DNA of 41,863 nt from Candidatus Stackebrandtia excrementipullorum (GTDB lineage: Bacteria > Actinomycetota > Actinomycetes > Mycobacteriales > Micromonosporaceae). Shown one piece after another: positions 24,466 through 32,539 of the stretch. The notes under the pieces are model-generated. The model searched no databases, was not told the DNA's origin, and worked only from the letters and a program-made list of their open reading frames with translations. How positions within the stretch are numbered: the stretch's first letter is position 1; every line of letters starts with the position of its first letter. The stretch is taken from assembly GCA_019113825.1 (NCBI GenBank), contig DXGR01000140.1:1-41863 (forward strand), in the 5' to 3' direction. Both the position numbers and the translations under genes were made by a program.

Positions 24466-25422
24466 TTAGGACCTTCCGTGGTCCCATCCCGTTGGGCGCT
24501 GGTAGACGTCACCGTCTACGGTCACGCCCTTTCCGGCACCGACCCTCCCGATGACACGCCAGTCCGGGCCCAACGGAACATCCGGTGCGAACGTGGCAAC
24601 CAAAGCGTGATCTTCGCCCCCGGTCAGGACCCATTCAAGCGGGTCCACCCCCAACGCTTTTCCGGCGTTCCTCATCTGAGGTGGGACCTCCAACACGGCC
24701 TGATCGACATCTACGGCGACGTCCGACATCGCCGCGATGTGCCCAAGGTCGGCCAAAAGGCCGTCCGAGACGTCGATCATCGCGGTGGCACCGAGCTCGG
24801 CCGCGATCGGTCCGGCCTCATAGGGAACCGCAGGGCGGCGATGCGCCGCCACGAGGGCGCCCGGCGATCGGAATCCCCGGGACAGGATTGTGGTTCCGGC
24901 CGCAGCCCACCCCAACCGCCCCGCCAAAGCCACAACGTCTCCGGGTGATGCGCCGCCACGAGTGACCGGTGCTCTCCCGTGCAAGTCCCCGAGGGCCGTC
25001 ACCGAAATCATCAGTGTCGGCCCGGCAACGGTGTCTCCGCCGACCACCGACGCACCCACCTTGGCCGCCTCGGCAGCCAATCCGTCGGCCAGCTCCTCGG
25101 CCCATCCCATCGCCAGATCGTCGGGAACACACAACCCGACCAGCAGAGCGGTACCACGGCCCCCCATAGCGGCGATGTCGGCGAGATTCGCGGCAGCCGC
25201 CTTGTGTCCCACATCGGCACCGGCGGACCAGTCCCGCCGAAAGTGCCGACCTTCGACGAAAATATCCGTTCCGGCCACCACGTTGCGGTCGGGCGCCGAC
25301 ACGACGGCGGCGTCGTCCCCGGGCCCCAGTCTCACGCCTGGGCCTTGGCCAAGCCTGGCGGTCAGTTTCCGGATGAACCCGAACTCGCCCGAGTGCGCCA
25401 ACGCGCTTTGATTACTTTCCAC
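24466..25422 (-). CDS. thiL: thiamine-monophosphate kinase
   Basis: 318 residues; makes thiamine diphosphate from thiamine monophosphate and ATP. Family motifs are seen in order: FGFIRKL, LGPGDDAAVV, GTDIFVEGRHF, KAAAANLADIAAMGG, VVGGDTVAGP, the substrate-site segment IDVSDGLLADLGHIA and the ATP-site segment VLTGGEDHALVATF. The start is GTG 25422, giving a short N-terminal extension before FGFIRKL; a later start is possible. It is divergent from the Lrp-type gene across 205 nt, in the usual actinobacterial neighbourhood. Confidence 0.96.
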   Translation of the reverse strand: MESNQSALAHSGEFGFIRKLTARLGQGPGVRLGPGDDAAVVSAPDRNVVAGTDIFVEGRHFRRDWSAGADVGHKAAAANLADIAAMGGRGTALLVGLCVPDDLAMGWAEELADGLAAEAAKVGASVVGGDTVAGPTLMISVTALGDLHGRAPVTRGGASPGDVVALAGRLGWAAAGTTILSRGFRSPGALVAAHRRPAVPYEAGPIAAELGATAMIDVSDGLLADLGHIAAMSDVAVDVDQAVLEVPPQMRNAGKALGVDPLEWVLTGGEDHALVATFAPDVPLGPDWRVIGRVGAGKGVTVDGDVYQRPTGWDHGRS

Positions 25423-25627
25423 CCGCCTAGTCTCACCGATCGTGCCGTCGGTTCAGGCTCGCCCCGACACGTGGCGAACCGCCGACGGTGCGTGCGGCGG
25501 TTATTTTGCGCCCGAAGGGTTGCGCATGTCTCGGGCGTGCGGTGAACTTAACTCTGAGCAACCGGTTCGCAACGACATCGCCCCCCGAGGGGTGGATTTC
25601 GTTCACGGCGCTAGGGAGTTGGTCATC

Positions 25628-25861
25628 GTGGTACAGGCATACGTGTTGATTCAATCGGAAGTGGGCCGCGCACGTGACGTCGCGTTGGCCATTCAAGAAC
25701 TCGACGGCGTGGTGAACGTCGATGCGGTGACCGGGCCGTATGACGTGGTGGTGCTCACTGAGGCGCCCACCGTCGACGAACTCGGCAAGATGGTGGTCAG
25801 TAAAGTACAACAGGTGTCGGGTATTACCCGCACGTTGACATGTTCGGTGGTCCACCTGTAG
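25628..25861 (+). CDS. stand-alone Lrp/AsnC-type effector-binding domain protein
   Basis: 77 residues from GTG 25628, with GGGAG nine nt upstream. The sequence VQAYVLIQSEVGRARDVALAIQELDGVVNVDAVTGPYDVVVLTE is the RAM fold (regulation of amino acid metabolism), the ligand-binding half of Lrp/AsnC regulators. There is no helix-turn-helix. Such stand-alone domains form ring oligomers and may sense amino acids or adjust full-length Lrp proteins. Small proteins of this type beside thiL are common in actinobacteria. The next gene starts 13 nt later, suggesting one transcript. Confidence 0.88.
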   Translation: MVQAYVLIQSEVGRARDVALAIQELDGVVNVDAVTGPYDVVVLTEAPTVDELGKMVVSKVQQVSGITRTLTCSVVHL

Positions 25862-25874
25862 GGAGCGCGCAACC

Positions 25875-26477
25875 GTGGCCGAGGACAAGACGAAACGGAA
25901 GGTCGACTCTTCGGCCGGGTCGGATCGTCGCCACGCGGCGCGCATCGCCACGCTGATCGCCGTTCCCGTGACCGTTGTGGCGGTTTTCGTTGCGTTCAAC
26001 CTGGTCTCCTCGGTGGCCGAGGACCACACGCCGGATCGAATGAGCGCCCCCACAGACCCCGTACCGGTGGATGTACCGGCCCTCGCCGAGGAGGACTTCG
26101 AAATCTGTCGGGCCCTCATTTCGGTGGTGCCCGGCGACCTCGGCGACCTTCCACAGCGAGGTGTGACCGGGGAGGGCGGGGCCGCCGAGGTGTCCGCAGC
26201 CTGGGGCGATCCCGCGGTGACGCTGCTCTGTGGTGGGGAACCCGTTGAGGTCGCCGACACCGATCGGGTTTATCGCTTGGACGCGACCTGTTGGTTGGCG
26301 GTGGAAGGTGAGGACGTAACGGTTTGGACGACCGTCGACCGCACGCATCCGGTCGAGTTGACGGTCCCTGCGGAGCACGAGCCCTCCGGGCAGCTGGCCT
26401 CGGCTCTGTCCGAGTTCGTTGACGAGAAGATCCCGACAGCCGATGAGGATTCGATACCCACCGGCTGCTTCCAGTAA
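25875..26477 (+). CDS. DUF3515 family membrane-anchored protein
   Basis: 200 residues from a GTG start. A basic cytoplasmic N-terminus is followed by one membrane segment (about 26-47, LIAVPVTVVAVFVAFNLV) and an extracellular domain carrying the DUF3515 pattern: C79 in FEICRALI, then AAWGDPAVTLLCG, then ATCWLAVEGEDVTVWTTVDRTHPVELTVP, ending with a final Cys. Several Cys residues probably form disulphides. The family is restricted to actinobacteria, lies near thiL and ddlA, and has no established role. Confidence 0.85.
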   Translation: MAEDKTKRKVDSSAGSDRRHAARIATLIAVPVTVVAVFVAFNLVSSVAEDHTPDRMSAPTDPVPVDVPALAEEDFEICRALISVVPGDLGDLPQRGVTGEGGAAEVSAAWGDPAVTLLCGGEPVEVADTDRVYRLDATCWLAVEGEDVTVWTTVDRTHPVELTVPAEHEPSGQLASALSEFVDEKIPTADEDSIPTGCFQ

Positions 26478-26654
26478 TAACGCGTACCCACCGGTGCACC
26501 GTAGCCGGGATCGTCGCTGATCAGAACAAAATATCCGCCGTGGCACAGCCATTGCCGCGATAACGATATATGCCCGTGGTCCGGATCTGCGCACCGCTCA
26601 TGGAACGGCCCGCGAGGCGACTTGCCCCCTGGCCCCGATCCTCGGCGCAGCGCA

Positions 26655-27090
26655 CAAAGCCACGGCGGTCGAGGTGGTGGCCCGGTTGGGCCATGGGATG
26701 CCGTTCCCCGCCGCCCACCCGCCCCCACCTTCTTTCGGGATCGACCCAACCGCCAGCGCACGCAAAGCACGATGGGGGTGACGTCAGTGCCACGATTCTG
26801 GCTCTGTTGGCCGAAGGGCCTCATAACGGGTATCAACTGATCCGCGAGATCGAAACCGCGGCGCATGGCGGCAGGCCCCGGCGCGGTGTACCCGGCGCTT
26901 CGTTGTCGGACGAGGAACTGGTTCTTCCCGGAAACGACGGCCGCATGACCCGTGACGAACAGACCGAGGTCGGACGGGCCGTTACGACGGAAAACGCCGA
27001 TGAGGTGGATGCACCTTGGAAATCGATGATCCCTCAGTTCGCCGAAGGAGCCCGAGCTTTTCGTAACGGTCCCAGCAGACGCAGGCCGCG
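26655..27090 (+). pseudogene. decayed PadR-family transcriptional regulator
   Basis: Pieces of a PadR regulator can be read in order in different frames. First HGGRGGGPVGPWDA (from 26661), a glycine-rich N-terminal lead-in. Then DVSATILALLAEGPHNGYQLIREIE (about 26780-26855) in a second frame, matching the PadR winged-helix start. Then GPGAVYPALR (about 26875-26905) in a third frame. Then VDAPWKSM near 27015 in the second frame again. An intact PadR would join them as RGDVRAAILALL, then GAWRPSPGSVYPAL. At least three shifts and no usable start codon mark it as dead. The flanking parts of the 810-nt stretch (26478-26654 and 27091-27227) hold no gene I can support. Confidence 0.72.
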
Positions 27091-27227
27091 ATGATGGCAG
27101 GTTGCGCGGTCGGGCCGACCCGACGCAGACCGCTAATGCCGACCGCATACCGAGAGACAGCCGTGGTGCGCTCTCCCCGGTGTTGGCCCGACGGTGAGGA
27201 CGAGGGCCTCGAGCAGGACGGATGAAC

Positions 27228-27268
27228 AGGGGTGGGTCCTTCGATGTACGTCCGACGGCCCCACCCCT
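27228..27268. terminator. hairpin downstream of ddlA
   Basis: AGGGGTGGG (27228-27236) pairs with CCCACCCCT (27260-27268) around a 23-nt loop; TT follows on the plus strand. It lies about 20 nt past the ddlA stop and likely ends the ddlA transcript from the minus strand and anything crossing the PadR remnant from the plus strand. Confidence 0.55.
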
Positions 27269-27288
27269 TTAGGCAGGGTCGGTATGCC

Positions 27289-28377
27289 CTATCGGAGACC
27301 CGATCCTCGCTTGACCGCCATACGGACCAGACGTGCAACCATGCTCGGGTAATCGACCCCCACGGAGGCGAACGCCTGCGGCACACCCGACTTCGGGGTC
27401 AAGCCGGGCATCGTGTTGATCTCGTTGACGTAAACGGTTCCGTCTGTCGCAAGAAAAAAGTCGACTCGGGCGATGTCCGAGCAGTCCAGCGCCGTGAACA
27501 CACGAGCGGCAAGCCGTTGAATCCGCTCGGCCGCTCCTTCGGGCAACTCGGGTGCCAGGTCATACGGTGACTCACTGGCCAAATACTTGCTGTCGAAGTC
27601 GAACCAGCCCTCCGGCCCGGAGTTCAACACCTCCAGCGGCGGTGTCACTTCAGGTGCACCGCCGTCCTCGGTGGCCAAAACGCCGCACTCGAGCTCTCGC
27701 ATCCCGGTCAAACCCGCTTCGATCAACACCTTCGGGTCGACCCGTCGCGCCAGCTCGATCGCCTCGGGCAGGTCGGACCAGTCGGTGACTTTGCTGATCC
27801 CCAGGCTCGAACCGGCCCGCGCCGGTTTGACGAACACCGGGAGCCCCAGACGTTCACATTGCTCCGCGTCCGGTTGCCGGCCACTGCGCAGGACGACATA
27901 ATCGGCCACCGGTATGCCGTCGGCGGTGAGAAGCCGTTTGGTGAACTCCTTGTCCATGGCCACAGCGGACGCGAGGACATTGGAACCGACATAGGGAATC
28001 CCCGCCATCTCCAACAGTCCCTGTATGGTGCCGTCCTCGCCGTATGCGCCGTGCAGCACGGGGAAAACGACATCTACTTCAGACATAACCGACGTGCCGC
28101 CCGCGGCGTCGGTCACACGAAGTCCCGCGTCGGGCATGACGCTCACCTCGGAGCCGGAATCGGCGGTGATCTGTGGAAGCTGACCGTCGCCAATGGCCAG
28201 CTTCGCCGATTCCGGGTCGACCGAAACCCAGCGTCCACTGTCGGTGATACCGATCGGCACCACGGTGAAGTTGTCACTGTTCAGAGCATCGAGGACGGCC
28301 GCCCCACTGGCGCAGGAGACCGGATGTTCCACGCTTTGGCCGCCCAGCACCACGGCGACTGTGATCTTCTTTGTCAT
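27289..28377 (-). CDS. ddlA: D-alanine--D-alanine ligase
   Basis: 362 residues. ATP-dependent synthesis of D-Ala-D-Ala for the peptidoglycan stem. ATP-grasp landmarks: GGQSVEHPVSCASG at the N-terminus, FPVLHGAYGEDGTIQGLLEMAGIPYVG, the substrate loop segment FVKPARAGSSLGISKV, and the Mg site region RVDFFLATDGTVYVNEINTMPG. The omega loop has the Lys-Tyr pair (DSKYL) of true D-Ala-D-Ala ligases rather than the Lys-Phe type linked to D-lactate use, so vancomycin-type depsipeptide synthesis is not suggested. It follows gpsA by 54 nt on the same strand. Confidence 0.97.
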   Translation of the reverse strand: MTKKITVAVVLGGQSVEHPVSCASGAAVLDALNSDNFTVVPIGITDSGRWVSVDPESAKLAIGDGQLPQITADSGSEVSVMPDAGLRVTDAAGGTSVMSEVDVVFPVLHGAYGEDGTIQGLLEMAGIPYVGSNVLASAVAMDKEFTKRLLTADGIPVADYVVLRSGRQPDAEQCERLGLPVFVKPARAGSSLGISKVTDWSDLPEAIELARRVDPKVLIEAGLTGMRELECGVLATEDGGAPEVTPPLEVLNSGPEGWFDFDSKYLASESPYDLAPELPEGAAERIQRLAARVFTALDCSDIARVDFFLATDGTVYVNEINTMPGLTPKSGVPQAFASVGVDYPSMVARLVRMAVKRGSGLR

Positions 28378-28431
28378 TGCTTGGAAGCCTAGCGTCTTTC
28401 CTTAAGGTGATGTTCCGGTCATAACGGATGG

Positions 28432-29436
28432 TCACTCGGGTTTCATCTGACGTGCCATCAGTGCCGCAACCGCCTCTTTCACCGGTACGCCTTCGTGACA
28501 AACCCGTTCAACCTGTTCGGTAATGGGCATCTCGACGTTGTGGCGGGAGGCAAGGTCCCGAATGGACCGGCAGCTCTTGACACCTTCGGCGGTCTGCCTG
28601 GTGACCTCTTGGGCCTGAGCCATCGTGTTGCCCTTACCAAGCTCTTCACCGAAGGTCCGGTTGCGTCCCAACCGCGAGTTGCACGTGGCGACGAGATCGC
28701 CCAGCCCCGCCAGTCCCGCGAAGGTCAGCGGATCGGCACCGAGTTCGACCCCGAGCCGCTGGGTCTCGGCGAGCCCGCGAGTGATCAAAGTGGCCTTGGT
28801 GTTGTCACCCATGCCCATGCCCGTGACCATCCCGTACGCCAGACCGATGACGTTCTTGACAGCACCGCCGAGTTCACAACCCACCACATCGGTGTTGGTG
28901 TAGGGACGGAAATATCGGGTGGCGACGGCCTTTTGAACCCGACGGGCACGCTCTTCGTCGGTGCACGCGACGACCGCCGCCGCCAACTGTTCCGCGGCGA
29001 TCTCCGGCGCGAGGTTGGGCCCGGTCACCAAAGCCACCTGCTCGACGGGGAAGTCACAAACCTCCCCGATCACTTCACTCATGCGCTTGGTGGTGCCAAG
29101 CTCAATGCCTTTCATGAGACTGATCAACGTCGCGTCACGGTGAAAGAGGTCCTTCCACTGCGCCAGGTTGTCACGCAACGTCTGGCTGGGCACGGCGACG
29201 GCCACGAGGTCGGCTCCCGAGATCGCCTCGGCCGGATCGGCCGTCGCGGTGATCGCATCCGGCAGACGAACGGAACCGAGGTAACCGGAGTTGGTGTGCG
29301 AGTCGTTGATCTCGTCGACGACCTCCTGCCGACGCGCCAATATCCGCACGCGGTTTCCTGCATCGGCGAGGATCTTGGCGAAAACGGTTCCCCATGAACC
29401 GGCTCCCAGTACGGCGGCGTGGGTCAACTCAGACAT
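28432..29436 (-). CDS. gpsA: glycerol-3-phosphate dehydrogenase [NAD(P)+]
   Basis: 334 residues from ATG 29436. It reduces dihydroxyacetone phosphate to sn-glycerol-3-phosphate for phospholipid synthesis. The NAD(P)-binding motif [16 protein letters not shown] is at the N-terminus, and the catalytic Lys lies in [25 protein letters not shown] and the C-terminal helical domain are complete. The start is chosen from the family N-terminus; it overlaps the last 8 nt of plsC. The product is the acyl acceptor of the PlsB/PlsY step that feeds PlsC, so the pair is functionally linked. Confidence 0.97.
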   Translation of the reverse strand: MSELTHAAVLGAGSWGTVFAKILADAGNRVRILARRQEVVDEINDSHTNSGYLGSVRLPDAITATADPAEAISGADLVAVAVPSQTLRDNLAQWKDLFHRDATLISLMKGIELGTTKRMSEVIGEVCDFPVEQVALVTGPNLAPEIAAEQLAAAVVACTDEERARRVQKAVATRYFRPYTNTDVVGCELGGAVKNVIGLAYGMVTGMGMGDNTKATLITRGLAETQRLGVELGADPLTFAGLAGLGDLVATCNSRLGRNRTFGEELGKGNTMAQAQEVTRQTAEGVKSCRSIRDLASRHNVEMPITEQVERVCHEGVPVKEAVAALMARQMKPE

Positions 29437-30193
29437 CCTTTCGCTTGGCTGTCCTGTGGTCGTACAGCGGCGGTGGTTCCTCGCCACGAACGTGAGCGAG
29501 TTGGTCGCGCAGTCGCAGCATGACGGCGTCGGTGACCTCGGTCAGACTGTTCGTGGTGATCGGCTGGTCTCGCCATGCGGAGAGATCAACCGGTTCGCCT
29601 GCGGTGATGGTGACCGGAGTGCGTGGACGCAGTCTCAGTTTCCCGGTAATGGGGTTGAACAGGCGATGCGGGCCCCACACGGTGACCGGAACGACCGGAG
29701 CACCCGTTTCCAATGCGAGTCGGGCGACGCCGGTGCGACCACGCATGGGCCAGTGATCGGGTTCCTTGGTCGTGGTTCCCTCGGGGTAGAAAATCACGGC
29801 CTCCCCCCCTTTGACGGCTTCGATCGCGGCGTGGAGCGACTTCACGGCGTCGGCGCCGCCTCGGTATACCGGGATCTGGCCCGTCGCCTTGATCCACGGC
29901 CCGAAGACCGGGACCTTGAACACGCCGTCCTTGGCGAGAAACTGTGGGTTTCTACCGCTGTTGTATACGTAGTGTGCGACGGAGATCGGGTCGGCCTGGG
30001 AGATGTGGTTGACCGCAAGGATCGCACCGCCGGTCAACGGAATGTTTCTCATGCCGCTCCAGGTGCGGCGGTACATCAACATCATCGTGGGTTTGACGAC
30101 AACCACCGCGGTACGAAGCCAAAATCCGCAGCGATCGCCGCCGGGGCGGCGACCCCAATACTTCACGTCGGGTTGCATTGGGTCAGGGGACAC
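29429..30193 (-). CDS. plsC: 1-acyl-sn-glycerol-3-phosphate acyltransferase
   Basis: 254-residue membrane-associated acyltransferase that makes phosphatidic acid from lysophosphatidic acid. Motif I NHISQADP (NHx4D) holds the catalytic His and Asp, motif III is [12 protein letters not shown], and motif IV is [11 protein letters not shown]. The N-terminal hydrophobic stretch [20 protein letters not shown] should attach it to the membrane. It overlaps gpsA, so phospholipid head synthesis and acylation are co-expressed. Other acyl acceptors are possible in this family. Confidence 0.92.
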   Translation of the reverse strand: MSPDPMQPDVKYWGRRPGGDRCGFWLRTAVVVVKPTMMLMYRRTWSGMRNIPLTGGAILAVNHISQADPISVAHYVYNSGRNPQFLAKDGVFKVPVFGPWIKATGQIPVYRGGADAVKSLHAAIEAVKGGEAVIFYPEGTTTKEPDHWPMRGRTGVARLALETGAPVVPVTVWGPHRLFNPITGKLRLRPRTPVTITAGEPVDLSAWRDQPITTNSLTEVTDAVMLRLRDQLAHVRGEEPPPLYDHRTAKRKDV

Positions 30194-30269
30194 GGGTTAC
30201 CTCCACAACTGTCCAACGAACCTTACTGGGGACAAGATCAGGGCGGTCCCCCATAGCCGCGACCTGAAA

Positions 30270-30282
30270 ATGATGTCATCAT
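30270..30282. promoter_or_regulatory. ATGATG-T-CATCAT inverted repeat in a divergent promoter region
   Basis: A perfect 13-bp inverted repeat lies between divergent plsC (start 30193) and the small membrane-protein gene (start 30323). It is in an AT-richer patch about 40 nt upstream of the latter start. Operator function is possible but unproved. Confidence 0.35.
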
Positions 30283-30322
30283 GGAGTCATTGTTACTGTC
30301 ACAACGCTCACGAGGAGTCCGC

Positions 30323-30529
30323 GTGAACCTGAAGCTACTCGCCTGGATCGCACTACCGATCCTGGGACTCGTCCTGGCGGGCATCATCGTCTGGAACATC
30401 GTCAGTTGGCTGTTCGGATGGGTTTTCTATCTGGCCATCGGTGTGGCCGCGGTCGGATTCGCCATATGGGGCTGGGGGAAGGTCAAAAACAAGGTTTCCG
30501 GAAGCGGTGAACGGAAGATGATTCCCTAG
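30323..30529 (+). CDS. small two-helix membrane protein
   Basis: 68 residues from GTG 30323, with GAGGAG six nt upstream. Residues about 5-25 (LLAWIALPILGLVLAGIIVW) and about 30-48 (LFGWVFYLAIGVAAVGFAI) are hydrophobic and should cross the membrane as a hairpin. A basic tail KVKNKVSGSGERK faces the cytoplasm. It ends 5 nt before the cofC frame. No family recognised; the ribosome site and clear hydrophobic pattern make it a likely real gene. Confidence 0.7.
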   Translation: MNLKLLAWIALPILGLVLAGIIVWNIVSWLFGWVFYLAIGVAAVGFAIWGWGKVKNKVSGSGERKMIP

Positions 30530-30534
30530 CCGAC

Positions 30535-31302
30535 GTGGACCTGTCGAGTTCTGCCGACATGGTCGGTCAAGGACCCGACCGTCGTCGCCGAGAGTCCGGG
30601 TGGCCCGTGTCGGGTGCCCGGACTCCGCATGTCCTCATACCCGTGAAACGCCTGACTCGGGCCAAATCGCGGTTGTCGCTATCCGTCGACTGCCACCGCG
30701 GTGAGCTGGCTCTGGCCTTCGCGGTCGACACCGCACTCACTGCGGCAGCGGTAACCACGGTCACAGTGGTGTGTGACGACCCCCGGGTCCGTGCGGTGAT
30801 GACGGATCTGTCCATCGAGGTGATCACCGACGGCGCGGCGACCGGGCTCAACGAGGCGATCGGCCACGCGACAGCCTCGTTCGGAACAAGCCACGTCGCA
30901 GTACTCACTTCAGATCTACCCGCTCTGCGTGGCCCCGAACTCGCCGATGCGTTGACGGCTACGACAACGAAACCACGTTCCTTCGTCGCCGACGCCGACG
31001 GCACGGGCACCGTACTGTTGGCGGGGCGCGCCGACGCTCTTCGCTCCGCGTTCGGCACGGATTCGGCCCGCGCTCACCGCCGTGCCGGGTTCATCGAACT
31101 GGTCGGCCGTTGGCCGGGGTTGCGCCGCGATGTCGACACCGCCGACAATCTCGCCGATGCCACGATGCTCGGCCTGGGTGCGCATACGGCCAGGCTGCTG
31201 GCAGATACCGGTTACTCGGTGAGAGTCTTAACTCATGTCAGACTTCCAGGCCACCGTGGCCGTATTCGACCTGGAAACCCGCAGCGGCTCGGTCCTGAGT
31301 GA
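30535..31302 (+). CDS. cofC: 2-phospho-L-lactate (or phosphoenolpyruvate) guanylyltransferase CofC
   Basis: Guanylyltransferase of coenzyme F420 synthesis; makes the GPP intermediate used by CofD. Nucleotidyl-transferase landmarks: VLIPVKRLTRAKSRLS near the N-terminus, TVVCDDPRVRAVM, the GLNEAIGHA segment, VLTSDLPALRGPELADAL, and FGTDSARAHRRAG. The family core begins only at about residue 32, and no good ribosome site marks a start. GTG 30607 would shorten the protein by 24 residues and may be right. The end runs 68 nt into the next gene with a basic, atypical tail. Partners cofD and cofE are not in the window. Its place between gpsA and mutT1 matches Mycobacterium. Confidence 0.88.
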   Translation: MDLSSSADMVGQGPDRRRRESGWPVSGARTPHVLIPVKRLTRAKSRLSLSVDCHRGELALAFAVDTALTAAAVTTVTVVCDDPRVRAVMTDLSIEVITDGAATGLNEAIGHATASFGTSHVAVLTSDLPALRGPELADALTATTTKPRSFVADADGTGTVLLAGRADALRSAFGTDSARAHRRAGFIELVGRWPGLRRDVDTADNLADATMLGLGAHTARLLADTGYSVRVLTHVRLPGHRGRIRPGNPQRLGPE

Positions 31303-31468
31303 TGCCGGGGAACGCATCATGTTCGACGCCCGCGCTTTCGAAGCCTCGGGGCTGCTCACCTTGAGACTGGGGCAACGGGTAAGGGTGAGACGGGATGACA
31401 CCGGCTTGGTCACGGCCCTCGGGATCCCGACCATACCGTGGAAGAACTCTCAGCACGACTCACTGTAG
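31235..31468 (+). CDS. small cold-shock-domain-like protein
   Basis: 77 residues starting MSDFQATVAVFDLETRSGSVLSDAGERIMFDARAFEASGLLTLRLGQRVRV. The pattern (strand, SGSVLxDxG, FDARAF, GLLxLRxGQRV) resembles an OB-fold/cold-shock-like family often encoded after cofC in actinomycetes. It lacks a clear RNP1 motif, so nucleic-acid binding is only an inference. The start overlaps cofC by 68 nt, an unusually long overlap that may mean translational coupling or a mis-set cofC end. Confidence 0.7.
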   Translation: MSDFQATVAVFDLETRSGSVLSDAGERIMFDARAFEASGLLTLRLGQRVRVRRDDTGLVTALGIPTIPWKNSQHDSL

Positions 31469-31544
31469 ACATACCGTCAGCCGGTTCGGGTCGGGTTGAC
31501 GACGAATGCTTTCGTCCGGCGCCGTCAGCGGCTACGGTGTCGGT

Positions 31545-32423
31545 GTGAACAACCAGCCCAATCAGGTCTTGGCGGCCGGAGGCGTGCTGTGGCGCCTCGG
31601 AGCAGCGGGTATCGAGGTCGCAGCCGTGTACCGACCGACCCCGGGCAACTGGTCACTCCCCAAGGGAAAACTGAACGCCGGGGAACACCTGCTTCTGGGG
31701 GCGTGTCGCGAAGTCGAGGAGGAAACGGGTCTTTCGCCCGTCCCCCAGGTGTACCTGACACGAGCGAGCTACCAACTGTCGCGCCCGGAGGGCCCCGTCA
31801 CCAAGGTGGTCGACTTCTGGTCCATGCGTGCCAGAAATCCCCACGCCGCCTTCGTCCCGAACGAAGAGGTCACCCGTCAACGGTGGATTCCGTTGGCCGA
31901 GGCCGGCACCGTCCTGGAACGTCCGCGCGACCAACAGGCGTTGGCGGTCTTCACGTCGCTTCCCACCGTCACCGCATCGGTGCTGCTATTGCGTCACGCC
32001 CCCGCCGACCACGGGTTCGCCGGCCCGGACTCCGCACGACCGTTGAGCACCTCCGGACGAGCTCAAGTCGCACAGTTGACCGGACTTCTCGCCTTGTACG
32101 ATCCGGCCCACGTCTTCTCCGCCACACCGCTTCGATGCGTCAAAACGGTCTCTCCACTGGCTTCCGTCTTGAATCAACCCGTCAACGGCGAGTCGGTGTT
32201 CGACGCCGAGGAAGGTAATCCCGAACGTGCCGCAACGCGGGTTCGCGAGATCGCGGTCGACGGCGGCGGGGTGATATGCAGCCAGGCACCGGTCATCGCC
32301 GACATGTTGGCGATCCTCGCCGACTCCGACGATGTGAAGCTTCCCAGTCTCCGTACGGATCCGGGCCAGGCGTGGGCATTGTCGTTTTCCGGGCAGACGC
32401 TGGTGGCGGCGCAACGCCTGTGA
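31545..32423 (+). CDS. mutT1: Nudix hydrolase fused to a histidine phosphatase (MutT1-type)
   Basis: 292 residues from GTG 31545. The N-terminal Nudix domain has the box GKLNAGEHLLLGACREVEEE followed by TGL, fitting Gx5Ex7REUxEExGU exactly. The C-terminal domain (about 145-292) begins ASVLLLRHAPAD with the RH of the histidine phosphatase fold and carries RPLSTSGRAQ and FSATPLRCVKT. Mycobacterial MutT1 (Rv2985) has this same two-domain plan. It cleaves 8-oxo-dGTP and diadenosine polyphosphates, the second domain removing phosphate from the product. Together with MutM it forms the oxidised-guanine defence. It lies near hupB, as in Mycobacterium, but ppk is absent here. Confidence 0.9.
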   Translation: MNNQPNQVLAAGGVLWRLGAAGIEVAAVYRPTPGNWSLPKGKLNAGEHLLLGACREVEEETGLSPVPQVYLTRASYQLSRPEGPVTKVVDFWSMRARNPHAAFVPNEEVTRQRWIPLAEAGTVLERPRDQQALAVFTSLPTVTASVLLLRHAPADHGFAGPDSARPLSTSGRAQVAQLTGLLALYDPAHVFSATPLRCVKTVSPLASVLNQPVNGESVFDAEEGNPERAATRVREIAVDGGGVICSQAPVIADMLAILADSDDVKLPSLRTDPGQAWALSFSGQTLVAAQRL

Positions 32424-32539
32424 ACCGGGTCGTCTGTACCGTGACGATGTCCTGAACGTAACCGCCCACCGCCGCCGAGGACGGCTCCGAGGTTGCCGCT
32501 ACGTTGGTCAGCGTTGCCTACAGAGGAGTTGTCGAGTTC

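Noticed and set aside
27289-28377. D-Ala-D-Lac ligase (vancomycin-resistance type)
   Set aside because: The omega loop keeps the Lys-Tyr pair of D-Ala-D-Ala ligases and no vanH or vanX gene is near.
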